In this document: positions 21,196 through 32,704 of the stretch, in pieces
Layout: each line of letters opens with the position of its first letter
How positions within the stretch are numbered: position 1 is the stretch's first letter
NCBI RefSeq assembly: GCF_022701195.1
Contig: NZ_CP078089.1
Coordinates: 1,178,001 to 1,242,000 of the forward strand
Source: Allobaculum mucilyticum
GTDB taxonomy: Bacteria > Bacillota_I > Bacilli_A > Erysipelotrichales > Erysipelotrichaceae
Direction of reading: 5' to 3'
Length of the DNA stretch: 64,000 bases
Made by a program: the position numbers and the translations under genes
Notes under the pieces: generated by a model
Database searches by the model: none
Told to the model about the DNA's origin: nothing
The model's input: the letters and a program-made list of their open reading frames with translations, nothing else

Positions 21196-21486
21196 CTAGT
21201 TCTCTATAACTTATGGTTACTAGTTATGCTTGTTTCGAGATATTTATTTACGTAAGAACTGTTTTCTAACTGTTTCGTTTGACTTTCGGTTATCTTTACA
21301 ACTTTTCGTCAGACCTTACTGTTATGTCTTCTTACTGATGCTCGTTTTTCAAAGATCCATTCGTTCATATCTTCAAAAGATATGGGAAGATCGCTCTTCC
21401 AAAACCTCACAGACAGACTTCACTTCAATACTCATTTGCCAGAAATAAGTTTTCTCATCTCTGGGCTTCCTTGTACTTTCTCCTTA
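21196..21486 (-). other. 16S-23S spacer without tRNA
   Basis: Roughly 290 bases of AT-rich spacer. I found no tRNA cloverleaf, T-loop (GTTCGAATC type) or anticodon stem on either strand. Inverted segments near 21375-21400 (ATCTTC... / GAAGAT) probably belong to the rRNA processing stems. Confidence 0.7.
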
Positions 21487-23011
<1,525 letters not shown>

Positions 23012-23179
23012 TTGATATTGACTCAACGCTATTGCGTTTTGTGATTATGATTGTTCGAGTACTTTCAGTGATTTTAAGAATCGACGTTTGAATGTATATT
23101 CGAATTTCTTTGTCTGTCTGTAAAGTTTTCAAAGAGCCATCTTTTGTGAATCACTCGATGTGACTCACAAGGCTTGTTT

Positions 23180-23208
23180 ATCATATCATCCTGACTTTCT
23201 GTCGTCAA
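23180..23208 (-). promoter_or_regulatory. rRNA operon promoter P2
   Basis: On the minus strand, -35 TTGACG (complement of 23203-23208), a 17-base spacer and -10 TATGAT (complement of 23180-23185), about 170 bases upstream of 16S. Confidence 0.8.
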
Positions 23209-23311
23209 CACTTTTATGTGAATTTCTTTTAGGATTTCACAACCTGCGTTTTCTGTGATAAGTAAAGATGATTTGATGTCTGAGAGAAGCGATTTCCCTC
23301 AGCGCTCAACT

Positions 23312-23340
23312 ATAATAACACCGCTCCAGAACGGACGCAA
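23312..23340 (-). promoter_or_regulatory. rRNA operon promoter P1
   Basis: On the minus strand, -35 TTGCGT (complement of 23335-23340), a 17-base spacer and -10 TATTAT (complement of 23312-23317). Tandem P1/P2 promoters are usual for rRNA operons. The region 23341-23474 has no recognisable gene. Confidence 0.6.
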
Positions 23341-23474
23341 GCATTATTTGTGATTTTATTCAAGAATTTCACGAGTTGATTTCAGCGCTGCTTCCTATCG
23401 AAAACAGCTTTCTAATTAAAGCAAAATTCCCCTTTGCCGGTCAAGCAATATTCCCTTCTGGCCCTGAAAAATTG

Positions 23475-23510
23475 AAGCCCGCTTCTCCTTTGTCCTGAAG
23501 AAGCGGGCTT
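23475..23510 (-). terminator. Terminator of the Wadjet operon
   Basis: AAGCCCGCTTC pairs with GAAGCGGGCTT around a 14-base loop, followed on the minus strand by CAATTTTTC. It lies 50 bases after the jetC stop and isolates the defence operon from the rRNA promoters. Confidence 0.8.
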
Positions 23511-23560
23511 TGATGATTTGATCGTGATTGTTTGCCTGCTGTCTGGATCGCTTATAGCTG

Positions 23561-26500
23561 TCAGCTGACGTGAATTTCGATTGTTTCGAGATCCTGCGTT
23601 TCCGTCAGGCTGCGACTTTCGACAAGCATATGATTGCGGCCGTCATTTCTTGGAATCAGGCGCAGGGAATAGATCGTATTGAAGGCTTTGAGAATAGCCG
23701 TATTTTCAACGGCGGAAAAGGCGACAAACTGTACGCGCATCGTGTCGCACATCAGCATGAGTGCCTGAATGATATGCGGGGAATGTGCTTTGGCAAACGG
23801 GTTATCCATGAGCATGACGCTGCTCTTTCTTGAGCGGGAAATCATTCCGGTTTCATCCCGTCTCTGATAGGCGAGAACTGCCGCAACGACTGTAAAGGCA
23901 CATAGGAATCCTTCTGCTCCCGAAGCCGCGCCGGCATTATGCCAGGCAATGCGGGTTTCACCGTTCTCTTCAACTTTATATAAGGAAATGGTGACTTCAG
24001 AAAGACCGATCACCTGGTTGTAGAGAGTGTTGAGCTGAATGCTGCGGCGGATCATTTCATCCATAGACTCCGGCGATTTAGATGCCCGGCTCACCAGATC
24101 GGCAAGGAAGTCATGGACACGGTCTCTGTACAGCGCTGCATGATCCTCCCACTCCGGCTGCGTGATTTTGAGCATTTTTCTGGAGCGGTTATGCAGCTGA
24201 ATGGTCGTATCCTTATCAATCAGATTCACCTGTTCGTGAACTTTCTGAACATATTCATAGAGCATCGTTTCGGTCTGCACGCGCACCTGTTCCACGTTTT
24301 TCAGATCCATATTGATCTTTTCAAGCAGAGTACCAAGCAGTGCACACTTCTTTTCAAGCTGCTCTGCAAACAGAACAGGCTGATCGACAAGTTCGAGCAG
24401 CGCACGGAGTGCTCCATCAAGATCTTCATCCTGCGTGATTGCCGGTTTTGTTTTCTCTCTGGACAGGCGGTCATACAGAATCTTTGCATGCTGCTTTTTG
24501 TGAGAAATCGCAAACTCCAGATCGTCTTTGAGGCCTTCGAACATTTCGGCCGCCTCCTGCTCAGATGTCTGCGAAAGATCGGTCAGAGGAATGTCCTGGA
24601 ATTCTGTTTCGCCGCTCTCGCGAAGCTGAATCTCTGTCTGGGATCGGTATCGTGCAAAGCTGTCCTTTTTCTCCTGGACGGCTTTGATTTCTACCTGTGT
24701 ACTTCTGATCAGTTCTTCAGCTTCTTTCAGTTCCGGCTTGAGATCATAATCCCGGGTTTCCGTTTTCTTCTTTGGCTGACGGACGCCTGAAATTTCTTCA
24801 ATCCGGTCAAGAACGGAGCGCATCTTTTCTTCCAGCCGGATCCGCTGTTCCCGGTATCCGTCCTGTTCGTTTTTCAGCCGGTCTTTTTTATCCCGGATCT
24901 GGTCGATTTCATAGCTCTGGCTGTCAATCTGACTTTCGTCCGAATCCATGGTTTTCCATCGTTCATCCTGAATCTGTTCCCGTTCCAGAAGCTTTTTAAT
25001 CAGATCATTCTGTTTATTCCTGTCTTTTCTCACCCGGGTCAGCTGGTCATTAAAGAAAGGAAGCTGCGAGTCTTTGAGCTTTGAAGACAGTGCCTCAAAA
25101 CGGGATTCAAGAGCTGCGATTGAGCCTTTGATCGTGCGCTGGGAAACATAGTTTTCGTATTTTGCCTTGTTTTCCTGGCAGCTGGTCAGCGCATGTTCCT
25201 GATCCTTTTTCAGAGATGTCTTCTGCAGGATCTGATTGTCGCACTGCAGAATCCGGCTTGTATTCTGTTCATTCTCTTTATTCAGATTCTGCTTTTTCTC
25301 CAGCAGTGCCTGTTCTTTCTGCCAGCAGCTGACTGCATTCAGGTATTCCTGCTGCAGCGTTTTTGCATCCTTAAACGCCTGCTGAGCTGCATGAAGATTG
25401 CGGTCTGCCTTCTTTTTCTGATCTGAGTGCAGTTCGATCTGTTTTTCCAGGTGCTGGATCTCAATTGTCTTTGAATTCCTGGCTTCTATGTTTTTCTGGA
25501 TTGCTTTCTGCCTCTTTTCGATTTTACGAAGAAGATCCTCATGCTCATTTCTGGTAAGCGGATTTGCAGTAATCCAGCTCAGCTGTTCAACTGCTGTATC
25601 CTTGGCACTCTGCAGAGTCACCAGGTTTTCTTCCATGCGCGAAAGGAGTCTGTTTTCCTGTTCGAGCAGACGGTGCAGTTCATCTTCATCAATCAGAGCT
25701 GAATTGTAATTGATATAGAAGCGGGCCGTTCCAGCCTGATATGTTTCTTCCAGGTCAGGTTTTGCCCGCAGTGATTCGCGGCTGACGACCGGAAGAATCG
25801 AAGAGGTAAAGATCTTTCGATCACGCAGTTCCTTAAAAAATTCATCGATCCGCTTTTCTGGCAGGATGAGCGAATAAGGAACGAACGGATGGCTTTCGAG
25901 AACTTTCTTCTTGCTTGCAGCAGACATGCGGCTGTCCTTGAGAACTTCCGAACCTGTTTTCTGTTCAAGGTTCATCTCGCTGAGTACATCGGATACGGCT
26001 ACAGGAAGATCCAGTTCGCATCCAGTCTGCAGGTTGGCAATCTTCCGCTTCTGCAGGCCGATCTGCTCTGCTTCGCTGCGAATCGAGAAATCCAGTTCCT
26101 GTCTGGTCTGTTCAAGTCGTTTGTGAAGCTGTTCATCCGAGAAAATAACCGTCTGCAGCTCTTCTTCATCAAAGAGCAGAGATCTGGCAATCACTGTTCT
26201 GCGTTCAAGAATCTGATTCTGCTCTTCTCTCTGACGAGTAAGATCCTTGAGTTCTGCATCCAGTTCCTTGCCTTCCAGCAGAAGTTCTTCCCGCCGTTTC
26301 TGACTGGCGGCTCTGTCGCTTTCCATCCGGGCGATCTCTTCTGCGAGATCATCGCAGCACTTCTGTTTATTCTCTTTGTCCTGTTCGAATTCTGCACTTA
26401 CTTGTTCGAGTACTGCTTCGTCTTCGTAATAGGAAAGCGTATGCGCAATGACAGCTTTGTACTGCTTCGAGAATTTGGCTTCTTTCTGATGGTACGTCTC

Positions 26501-27964
26501 CAGGACATTCTGAAGTTTTCCTTCTTCCAGGATCAGGTTATTCAGATCTCTGGAGAGCTGATTCTGCTTCTTCTGACAGTTCTTCTTCTCCGTTTCCAGG
26601 CGGTCTATCTCAGCTTTTGTCTGTTCAAGCTGGTCACGGAATGTTTCAAGCTGTTCGCCATACATGCGGTGCAGTGCAGAGCCGACTGCGCTTCGTTCGG
26701 CTTCAATTTCCGCATTGTCCTTTTTAACGGATTCGATCTGGGTAGTCAGCGAGGAAATCTGCGCTTCATCTTCTTCCGCTTTAATGCGGTAATTGGCCAG
26801 TTTGAGAAGACGCAGTTCCTGCTCCGCTTCTGCAAGTTCATCTTCTTTCTCTTCGATCAGACCGTACAGATCTTCCATGATGCCTTCTAGCTCGAGATCC
26901 TCATTTTTATTCCGGTAATACTTCTGAGAAAGGATTTCGCACTGGATCAACTTCCGCTCTTTTTCGCTTTCTTCGACAAGTTCCCGTCCCTCGTTGATTT
27001 TCAGCTCAAGCAGAGCGTCCGCAGCAAGAAGCGATTTCGAAAAGCTGTTCAGACTTCCAAGCTTTTCCAGACGCACATTCTCATAGCGGACAACACTTGC
27101 GGCTGCCGGTTCGAGTTCTTTAAGCATCTGCAGAAACGATTCCCGCTGCATTTTGGTTTCGTAAATGTTCGCATTGCGCAGAGCCATCTCAATATAGCTG
27201 CGAACAGTCTCGCCAAAGGCTTCGATATGGTCGGCACCGCCCAGACTGTCGAGCTTACGGCCGACAGCCGGGAGCAGAACATTGGACAGCAGCTTCACTT
27301 CTGTATTGTTGGTGTCTGCCAGGGTAGACAGACCAGATTCATCCTGGTTAAAGGAGCGCATCTGCTCCCATTCGATCTGTTCGATGCCAAGTTCAGCCAG
27401 CTTAGCCCGGAAGCGCGGCGCCATTCCGCTGGTATTCATGTTGTAAAGGCGGATGGACTGCGGATACGCTTTAAGCAGCTCATCAAGATGCGTACGGAAA
27501 TCCATGTACGTGATATAGCCAGGACGGTTGTTTTCCCGAATCAGAATCGGGTATTCGCTCAAAGACAGAGGGCCCTCAGGCTCCGGATATTCCGCGACAA
27601 ACGTCAGAAAGTCCAGACGGCTGTTCTCTTCCGCATCGGTTTCATCCTTCTGGGAAGAGATCTTTTTACGTACAACCATGCCCACAAGAAAGTAGCCGGC
27701 ATCATCATCGAGTTTCCACTCCTGGAGCACAATGCTTGGCTTCGTGTCCTGAAAGTAATCCGAGAATTTGCGGTTTGGAAAATTGCGGAGTCTTCCGGAA
27801 ATATACGGAGCAAGGAGCAGCTGCGTCAGCACTGACTTTCCGCCGCCGTTTTCCATGCGCAGCAGTGCACTTTCTTCGTGCAGGTCGATCGTTTCATCGC
27901 CGATGATGTTTTTCCGGTTGTTGTAGACGATGTTGCCCAGGCGGATTCGGTTAAGCTTCGGCAT
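23561..27964 (-). CDS. jetC: Wadjet SMC-like ATPase JetC
   Basis: A 1467-residue SMC/MukB-like ATPase. Walker A lies in the N-terminal head (ENGGGKSVLTQLLL, about residues 38-51). A very long coiled coil runs from about 270 to 1230, with a hinge-like globular segment in the middle (about 640-760). The C-terminal head has the signature SGAEGFLCAF and a Walker B/D-loop in SSVMLMDNPFAKA. In Wadjet, JetC dimers with JetA and JetB extrude DNA loops and detect small circular DNA, which JetD then cuts. It overlaps jetB by 14 bases. The length and DNPF motif fit JetC better than chromosomal Smc or SbcC. Confidence 0.92.
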   Translation of the reverse strand: MPKLNRIRLGNIVYNNRKNIIGDETIDLHEESALLRMENGGGKSVLTQLLLAPYISGRLRNFPNRKFSDYFQDTKPSIVLQEWKLDDDAGYFLVGMVVRKKISSQKDETDAEENSRLDFLTFVAEYPEPEGPLSLSEYPILIRENNRPGYITYMDFRTHLDELLKAYPQSIRLYNMNTSGMAPRFRAKLAELGIEQIEWEQMRSFNQDESGLSTLADTNNTEVKLLSNVLLPAVGRKLDSLGGADHIEAFGETVRSYIEMALRNANIYETKMQRESFLQMLKELEPAAASVVRYENVRLEKLGSLNSFSKSLLAADALLELKINEGRELVEESEKERKLIQCEILSQKYYRNKNEDLELEGIMEDLYGLIEEKEDELAEAEQELRLLKLANYRIKAEEDEAQISSLTTQIESVKKDNAEIEAERSAVGSALHRMYGEQLETFRDQLEQTKAEIDRLETEKKNCQKKQNQLSRDLNNLILEEGKLQNVLETYHQKEAKFSKQYKAVIAHTLSYYEDEAVLEQVSAEFEQDKENKQKCCDDLAEEIARMESDRAASQKRREELLLEGKELDAELKDLTRQREEQNQILERRTVIARSLLFDEEELQTVIFSDEQLHKRLEQTRQELDFSIRSEAEQIGLQKRKIANLQTGCELDLPVAVSDVLSEMNLEQKTGSEVLKDSRMSAASKKKVLESHPFVPYSLILPEKRIDEFFKELRDRKIFTSSILPVVSRESLRAKPDLEETYQAGTARFYINYNSALIDEDELHRLLEQENRLLSRMEENLVTLQSAKDTAVEQLSWITANPLTRNEHEDLLRKIEKRQKAIQKNIEARNSKTIEIQHLEKQIELHSDQKKKADRNLHAAQQAFKDAKTLQQEYLNAVSCWQKEQALLEKKQNLNKENEQNTSRILQCDNQILQKTSLKKDQEHALTSCQENKAKYENYVSQRTIKGSIAALESRFEALSSKLKDSQLPFFNDQLTRVRKDRNKQNDLIKKLLEREQIQDERWKTMDSDESQIDSQSYEIDQIRDKKDRLKNEQDGYREQRIRLEEKMRSVLDRIEEISGVRQPKKKTETRDYDLKPELKEAEELIRSTQVEIKAVQEKKDSFARYRSQTEIQLRESGETEFQDIPLTDLSQTSEQEAAEMFEGLKDDLEFAISHKKQHAKILYDRLSREKTKPAITQDEDLDGALRALLELVDQPVLFAEQLEKKCALLGTLLEKINMDLKNVEQVRVQTETMLYEYVQKVHEQVNLIDKDTTIQLHNRSRKMLKITQPEWEDHAALYRDRVHDFLADLVSRASKSPESMDEMIRRSIQLNTLYNQVIGLSEVTISLYKVEENGETRIAWHNAGAASGAEGFLCAFTVVAAVLAYQRRDETGMISRSRKSSVMLMDNPFAKAHSPHIIQALMLMCDTMRVQFVAFSAVENTAILKAFNTIYSLRLIPRNDGRNHMLVESRSLTETQDLETIEIHVS

Positions 27965-28628
27965 ATTCTTCTCCTCCCAGAATCTGCATCATCAGTTCAT
28001 AGCCCTGCGAAGAGCGCAGAACATAGTCAGCGAGATCATCCAGACGCTGCGTGGTCCGGATGGAGTCATTTTCTTCCAGGCGGATGATCAGCCTCTGTTC
28101 TTCAAGAAAACGGAGTGCAACTTCAAACAGCTGTGCTCTCGAATTTTTCTCTTTCTTGCCTAGTTCTGCCTTCAGGCTTTCATACTGGCCAAGCATTTTC
28201 TGATACGGCACCTGTGCGGGTGCGTTGTCACGCGCAGCGCCTTTCTGCAGATTTTCGTGGACATGATTCATCAGATTGCCGACCTGAATATACGGACGCG
28301 TCTTTCCCTGTCCGTAGCTTGTTCCGTAGAACTCATCCAGAAGCGTCAGGATGATGAACATATACAGGTAATAGAACACGACGCCCTGTCCGTTTTTAAG
28401 CAGTCTCTTTTTCAGCGCTGCTTTGGAGTAGCCAAGAATATCGTTATCCCTCTCAGGAAGCAGATATACCTTGCTGCGGGCATAGATGATCTGGCAGTCA
28501 AACGCCTGAGCGAGGGCATCGAGTTCTTTCTGACGGTTTTCATCTGCCAGAATCTGCCGCAGTTCCGGCAGGTTCGAGGGCAGTTCCCGTTCTTTGAGCA
28601 GTGCATAGAAGAGCTCATTGGTATTCAT
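27951..28628 (-). CDS. jetB: Wadjet KITE subunit JetB (MksE-like, DUF4194-type)
   Basis: A 225-residue protein consisting mostly of winged-helix-like segments, for example KGQGVVFYYLYMFIILTLLD and ARVLFEVALRFLEE-type helices near 160-175. It sits between jetA and jetC, as the MksE/MukE homologue does in condensin-like operons. JetB bridges the kleisin JetA and the SMC heads. Its start at 28628 lies 75 bases after jetA, and its end overlaps the jetC start, implying coupled translation. The name rests on size, position and partners rather than on a diagnostic motif. Confidence 0.85.
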   Translation of the reverse strand: MNTNELFYALLKERELPSNLPELRQILADENRQKELDALAQAFDCQIIYARSKVYLLPERDNDILGYSKAALKKRLLKNGQGVVFYYLYMFIILTLLDEFYGTSYGQGKTRPYIQVGNLMNHVHENLQKGAARDNAPAQVPYQKMLGQYESLKAELGKKEKNSRAQLFEVALRFLEEQRLIIRLEENDSIRTTQRLDDLADYVLRSSQGYELMMQILGGEEYAEA

Positions 28629-28703
28629 TTCAAATCCTGCCTTTCCTGATTTTTCTCATACAACCGATTCCGGGATACGGATCCCCGGTTTCTCTGACTT
28701 TTT

Positions 28704-30461
28704 TCATTCGTTTCTGTCCCTGTCCGCGGTCTGTCCGGCATTTCTCTTTCTTCTTTTCTTCCGGTCTTCCGGCTCTTTTTCGAGCGAAAAGCAGAGATTG
28801 TCGATCGTAATCGTTACAGAAAACTGAAGTCCGTTTGCGGACTCATCTTCCAGATTCAGATCTTCAGAAACAGAATCATCGAGTTCATCCAGAGTCGGAA
28901 AAGAAAGCGGCGAAGCCGGCAGAGACTGCGACCCTTCTTCGTCGGGCAGATCGAACGTATAGACCGCTTTTCCCGGTGCTTTCCGGATTTTCAGATAATC
29001 ATAGTCTCCAAGCTTTTCAAGCTTCTCGTAATTCTCCATCAGCGCCAGCGAAAAACTGTATGGAATCTCCTCATCGATCACCAGGTTTTCTCTGTCCTCT
29101 TTCAGATCAGAAATAGAAACTGTTTTTGCGGATGCAAAGGAGGACAGCAGAATTCTTGCCTGATCCGAATCATGCACAAAGCCCTCGGGCTGACCATACT
29201 CTGCAAGCGTGAGTCTGCCGTCTTCTTTTTCCAGCAGTGCTTCAAGAAACATGCGTACAGATTCATTCAGCTGTTCTTTCTGCAGACGCAGCGCTTCTTT
29301 CCGTCTCTCATGGGCTTGCAGATCGTATTCTTCATCTGCTTCTTCAAAATCATCATCGTCTTCGCGGGCAATCAGCTGCCGGTACTCAAAAGCCGGATAC
29401 AGAGAAAACTGCGGTTCCGGGTTTCGTATAAAAAGGGCATGCAGAAATGTATCCATCTGTTCAAGCAGATCTGAGTTTTCAAAAACCGGATCCATAACCA
29501 GCCGGGTAAAGGAATACTTGCGGAATGCGCTGCTTCGCAGCTGAAGGGAAAGCTCATCGGAAAAGGCGCTGGAGAAATTGATGAGCGTTTTGAGAATGGA
29601 GTTCAGAGCAAGAAGCGATCTCTGCAGCAATTCATGAATCTTTCGAAGCATCTGCAGGTTTGTGTAGTCTTCACCTTCAAGCGCCGATTTTTCGAGCTTC
29701 TCATTCAGTTCGTCAATCTGTGAGCGAACATCCGCGGAATAATGTTTAAAACGTTCTTCCGAATCTTCCATAATCTGGAAGTTCTCATCGATCATCGCCT
29801 GATAGGTTGATGTGCTCAGCAGCGAAGCGTCGGAGCGGACCTGTGCAAGCTTATCCTGAAACTCGATTTCCTTCATCTTCAGAATTTCAAAAATATGGCG
29901 GATTTCATCGAGTGCCCGTGAATAGTTCTTCCGTTCAAGCTGCATTTTCAGAACGAGATCCCGGAACTGCAGCTGCATATTTTCTTCCATTTCCAGAGTA
30001 GAAAGCATCAGGCGGAAACCGTCTTCGCTCAGCCGGTACGATGCCTTCTTCACATTGCCCTCATAAATAACAGATGAGTTGAGATACATCGGGTGGGCAT
30101 AGAACTCGTCCTGATCGAACGCACGGAATTCAATAACTTCACCGCCATTTGAAAGAATCTGATCGACGATCAGATTGGCGATGCTCCGCAGGCTTTCATA
30201 TGAAAGCGGCAGATGAAATAGATCCGCATTCAGCTCTGTCAGCGAAGCACTCAGATCGTCGAGTGTGCAGGATTCTTCAGCCAGCGTTTTTTCCATAATG
30301 ATGCGAAGCGTCAGAAACACCAGCATGATCTGGTCTTCTGTCTTCTCAAATCCATAGCCAGACAAACTCTGGCTTTTGGAACGCAAAAGCATGAACAGCT
30401 CTCCAAAAAGAGCAATCGTGCTTGTGCGCTGGGACATGTCATGTAAAAGTTCAGCATTCAT
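28704..30461 (-). CDS. jetA: Wadjet kleisin-like subunit JetA (DUF5716-type)
   Basis: A 585-residue acidic, largely helical protein. It has N-terminal winged-helix segments (about 1-130), a central coiled coil (about 175-290, SRALDEIRHIFEILKMKEIE) and a C-terminal domain after an acidic stretch (REDDDDFEEADEEYDLQ). The C-terminus is Lys/Arg rich. The pattern and operon position match the JetA/MksF family annotated as DUF5716. It links the two JetC heads in the Wadjet complex. The start at 30461 overlaps the end of jetD by 11 bases. Confidence 0.88.
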   Translation of the reverse strand: MNAELLHDMSQRTSTIALFGELFMLLRSKSQSLSGYGFEKTEDQIMLVFLTLRIIMEKTLAEESCTLDDLSASLTELNADLFHLPLSYESLRSIANLIVDQILSNGGEVIEFRAFDQDEFYAHPMYLNSSVIYEGNVKKASYRLSEDGFRLMLSTLEMEENMQLQFRDLVLKMQLERKNYSRALDEIRHIFEILKMKEIEFQDKLAQVRSDASLLSTSTYQAMIDENFQIMEDSEERFKHYSADVRSQIDELNEKLEKSALEGEDYTNLQMLRKIHELLQRSLLALNSILKTLINFSSAFSDELSLQLRSSAFRKYSFTRLVMDPVFENSDLLEQMDTFLHALFIRNPEPQFSLYPAFEYRQLIAREDDDDFEEADEEYDLQAHERRKEALRLQKEQLNESVRMFLEALLEKEDGRLTLAEYGQPEGFVHDSDQARILLSSFASAKTVSISDLKEDRENLVIDEEIPYSFSLALMENYEKLEKLGDYDYLKIRKAPGKAVYTFDLPDEEGSQSLPASPLSFPTLDELDDSVSEDLNLEDESANGLQFSVTITIDNLCFSLEKEPEDRKKRRKRNAGQTADRDRNE

Positions 30462-31437
30462 GGCGCAGCCTTTCCATCAGATCTTCATAATCTTCCGCCT
30501 GCAGAATTTCCTGCGGGATATAGCGGCCCGACTGCAGAAGGATCTGCATAACCTCTTTTTCCTCACTGGTAAAAAAGGAGAAGAAGTGATCGCCGGGCAT
30601 CGGGATCTGCCCTTCCTTTGTTTTTGGCATCTGTTCAAAGCTCTGCTTTTGAGCATGTGCAAGCATCATCTGATACGCAGGAACACAGAGCTGAATGTTC
30701 GCCAGCGGATATTTCTGGACCAGCTCTTCATAAATACGGATCCCTTCCCAGTCGAGATCTCCAAAGTAATACAGCGAAGAGAGAGACTGCTTCATCCAGG
30801 GAATATCTGTCTCTGTCACATCGATAAAATTGCGCCAGATTTTCTTGCCTGCACCATAAACCAGAATGCCGTCTGCATGCCTGGCAGCAAGAATCCGGCG
30901 GCATGTGACAAACGGATCCAGATTTTCATGAACCAGGATAAACGAAGGAGCAATGGACGAGTAGAAGCTTGTAATTGGCTCATAGGTTTCATACATATTT
31001 AACAAGCCTGCATCGTACTTCAGATTTTTCAGAATCCGTTTTCCTGTCTGATCCAGATACTTCTCCTGCCTGAAAATCTGAAAGCTTCTTTCGTTGAGCG
31101 AAGCCGGAACAGAAAGATCCGGGTCCCGCTCCAGAAAGGCAATCAGCTTTTCAATGCCTGGCCAGTCTTTTTCAAGCTGTGCGGGATGATGTTCGTAATA
31201 ATCCGGATCAAAGCAGAGCGGAAACTGACTGAGCCATTCGCTTTGATCAGGCCGTTCTGCCTTTGCGGCAGAGGGGCTTCGATAGCGACGGTAAAGCGGC
31301 GGATTCTTTCCATTGGTCCCGGAAGAAACAACCGGTATCAACCGGTTCTGTTCGATCATCTTTGTGATTTTCCGGACCCCTGTCAGATAATCCGGATACT
31401 TTTTCAGCAGTTCTTCTGTCTGATATTCATGTCTCAT
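30451..31437 (-). CDS. jetD: Wadjet nuclease subunit JetD (DUF2220/Toprim-like)
   Basis: A 328-residue protein. An N-terminal winged-helix DNA-binding part (1-90) precedes a topoisomerase VI A-type Toprim domain, with acidic motif FILVHENLDPF (Glu near 186) and YYFGDLDWEGIRIYE (DxD near 243-245), the predicted metal-binding residues. JetD cleaves DNA trapped by the JetABC loop-extruding complex. It is first in the operon here (D-A-B-C). The ATG at 31437 has only a weak, very close AAGGA, so expression may be low or the start imperfectly assigned. The upstream DNA is a truncated 5S gene. Confidence 0.92.
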   Translation of the reverse strand: MRHEYQTEELLKKYPDYLTGVRKITKMIEQNRLIPVVSSGTNGKNPPLYRRYRSPSAAKAERPDQSEWLSQFPLCFDPDYYEHHPAQLEKDWPGIEKLIAFLERDPDLSVPASLNERSFQIFRQEKYLDQTGKRILKNLKYDAGLLNMYETYEPITSFYSSIAPSFILVHENLDPFVTCRRILAARHADGILVYGAGKKIWRNFIDVTETDIPWMKQSLSSLYYFGDLDWEGIRIYEELVQKYPLANIQLCVPAYQMMLAHAQKQSFEQMPKTKEGQIPMPGDHFFSFFTSEEKEVMQILLQSGRYIPQEILQAEDYEDLMERLRHEC

Positions 31438-31495
31438 TCCTTAATGATATAGGGCATTTCCGCTTCACAGAAGAAATCTCAAAACATATTTCTTT

Positions 31496-31554
31496 GTTCG
31501 GCAACTTCCTATTTTTGCTAAGGAGCTATCGTCGGCGTTCAGCGGCTTAACTGC
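31496..31554 (-). pseudogene. 5S rRNA 3'-end fragment (candidate prophage attachment remnant)
   Basis: The 59 bases match the 3' half of the stand-alone 5S gene at 43828-43932 with two mismatches (CTAAGG against CTTGGG). The match stops abruptly at ACTGC, where phage capsid codons begin. The 5' half of the gene is absent here. Confidence 0.85.
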
Positions 31555-31705
31555 CGGGTTAACACCATGCATAGCCGAAATATCGAGCGCTCGGGCCATT
31601 TTCTTTGCGAATCCGTCCAGGAAAGCATCAAGATACGGAATCTGTTTTTCGTCAGCCATGTTCATGAACTCATCCGTTACGCGGTGCTGGCAGACAAGCT
31701 TAATA
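31555..31705 (-). pseudogene. Phage major capsid protein fragment
   Basis: An internal piece of an HK97-type capsid protein: KLVCQHRVTDEFMNM followed by DGFAKKMARALDISAMHGVN. It has neither start nor end. Its right edge is joined to terminase sequence near 31700 and its left edge (GVNPA) runs directly into 5S DNA. Both joints look like deletion scars. Confidence 0.75.
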
Positions 31706-32665
31706 GGCTGACGTTTCGGTTATCCTTGCCATACTTGATCCCACAAAAAGCCGACCGGTAAAGGTCGCTACTTTTTCGGTTTTGAGGTGATCTCATTCTG
31801 GCTCTGTGATCGCGGATGACTGACTGTATGTAAGCCAGACACCAAGTCGCTGGATGTTAAAGTCGATTTCTTCCTGGCTAAGCTCTCGGCGCACGTTTCG
31901 CTCCGGGAGAGTCTGGCCTAAAGATGGGTTCGTTTCGTACCAGAGATCCGTCTTCGTCCTGTCCTCGGCAATCTGTTCGATGGACCATTCGGCCCACATG
32001 GAATCTTCTGCCGATCCGGACAGGCAGGCGGCTCTGTACTGTACAAAAACCGTCCCCTTTGAACTCTGCGTCGGGGGTGTTCCAAGCATGATCGCCTGCG
32101 GATTCTGACTGGACGAAATGGTGTACTCCAGTGCCGATCTGTGCGTATCGGTGTACTCCTGAGCCTCATCGACTACAAGCAGATCAAAGCCAAGGCCAAG
32201 ACCGCCTACCTTCGTTCGGGTGCGGTACTTGATCACGCCTTTGGTTTCAATCATGGTAATACGCTCATTTCCAAGAGCGCTGTTTTTTATGTAGTCCTTC
32301 TTCTCCTCGTACCCCATGGCGTTCAGCAGATCCACCAGAGACTCAAACGATGCGTGAGACGTTGAGTTTTCATGAGCGGTATGCAAGATCTGTTCTCCTT
32401 TATGGAGCCCCCAGATTTCCCGCATATAGACATCTTTGGTCTTTCCGTTCCGTCGAGGAATCGAATAACCTACTGTCATATGCGTCCAGCACCCGTCATC
32501 ATTGACCGCCATGATGTCTTTTAGCAGAAGGCTCTGCCACTCCATGGCGGTGCGCCCCGTCTGGCTGTAAAGTGCTACAGCTTCGTCCGAAAGCGATTTT
32601 TTGTAAGGCAAAACAAAGGATTTTGTAGGAGTCTGGCGGCCAATTCGTTTCTTTTCAGCTGCCAT
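31700..32665 (-). pseudogene. terL: Phage terminase large subunit, truncated
   Basis: The intact first 290 residues carry the ATPase part: Walker A-like SIPRRNGKTKDVYM and Walker B LLVVDEAQEYTD, then the coupling segment LGTPPTQSSKG. A TGA stop at 31793 follows ITEPE where relatives have a Trp codon. Terminase sequence continues past it (DHLKTEKVATFTGRLFVG, then after a one-base shift IKYGKDNRNVSL) and is lost at the capsid joint. The nuclease domain that makes packaging cuts is therefore missing. The start ATG at 32665 has AGGAGG upstream. A family-typical protein would be about 550 residues. Confidence 0.85.
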
Positions 32666-32704
32666 AAGTCCTCCTCGAACCTTTTAACGCCGTGTCCAGG
32701 GCGA

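Noticed and set aside
21196-21486. Possible tRNA in the rRNA spacer
   Set aside because: No T-arm or anticodon stem could be built on either strand.
25889-26890. Long plus-strand frame opposite jetC
   Set aside because: A by-product of coiled-coil codon bias in jetC; it is low-complexity Phe/Leu-rich with no binding site.
31745-31777. Hairpin AAAAAGCCGACC / GGTCGCTACTTTTT resembling a terminator
   Set aside because: It lies inside continuing terminase coding sequence past a premature stop, so the match is probably incidental.
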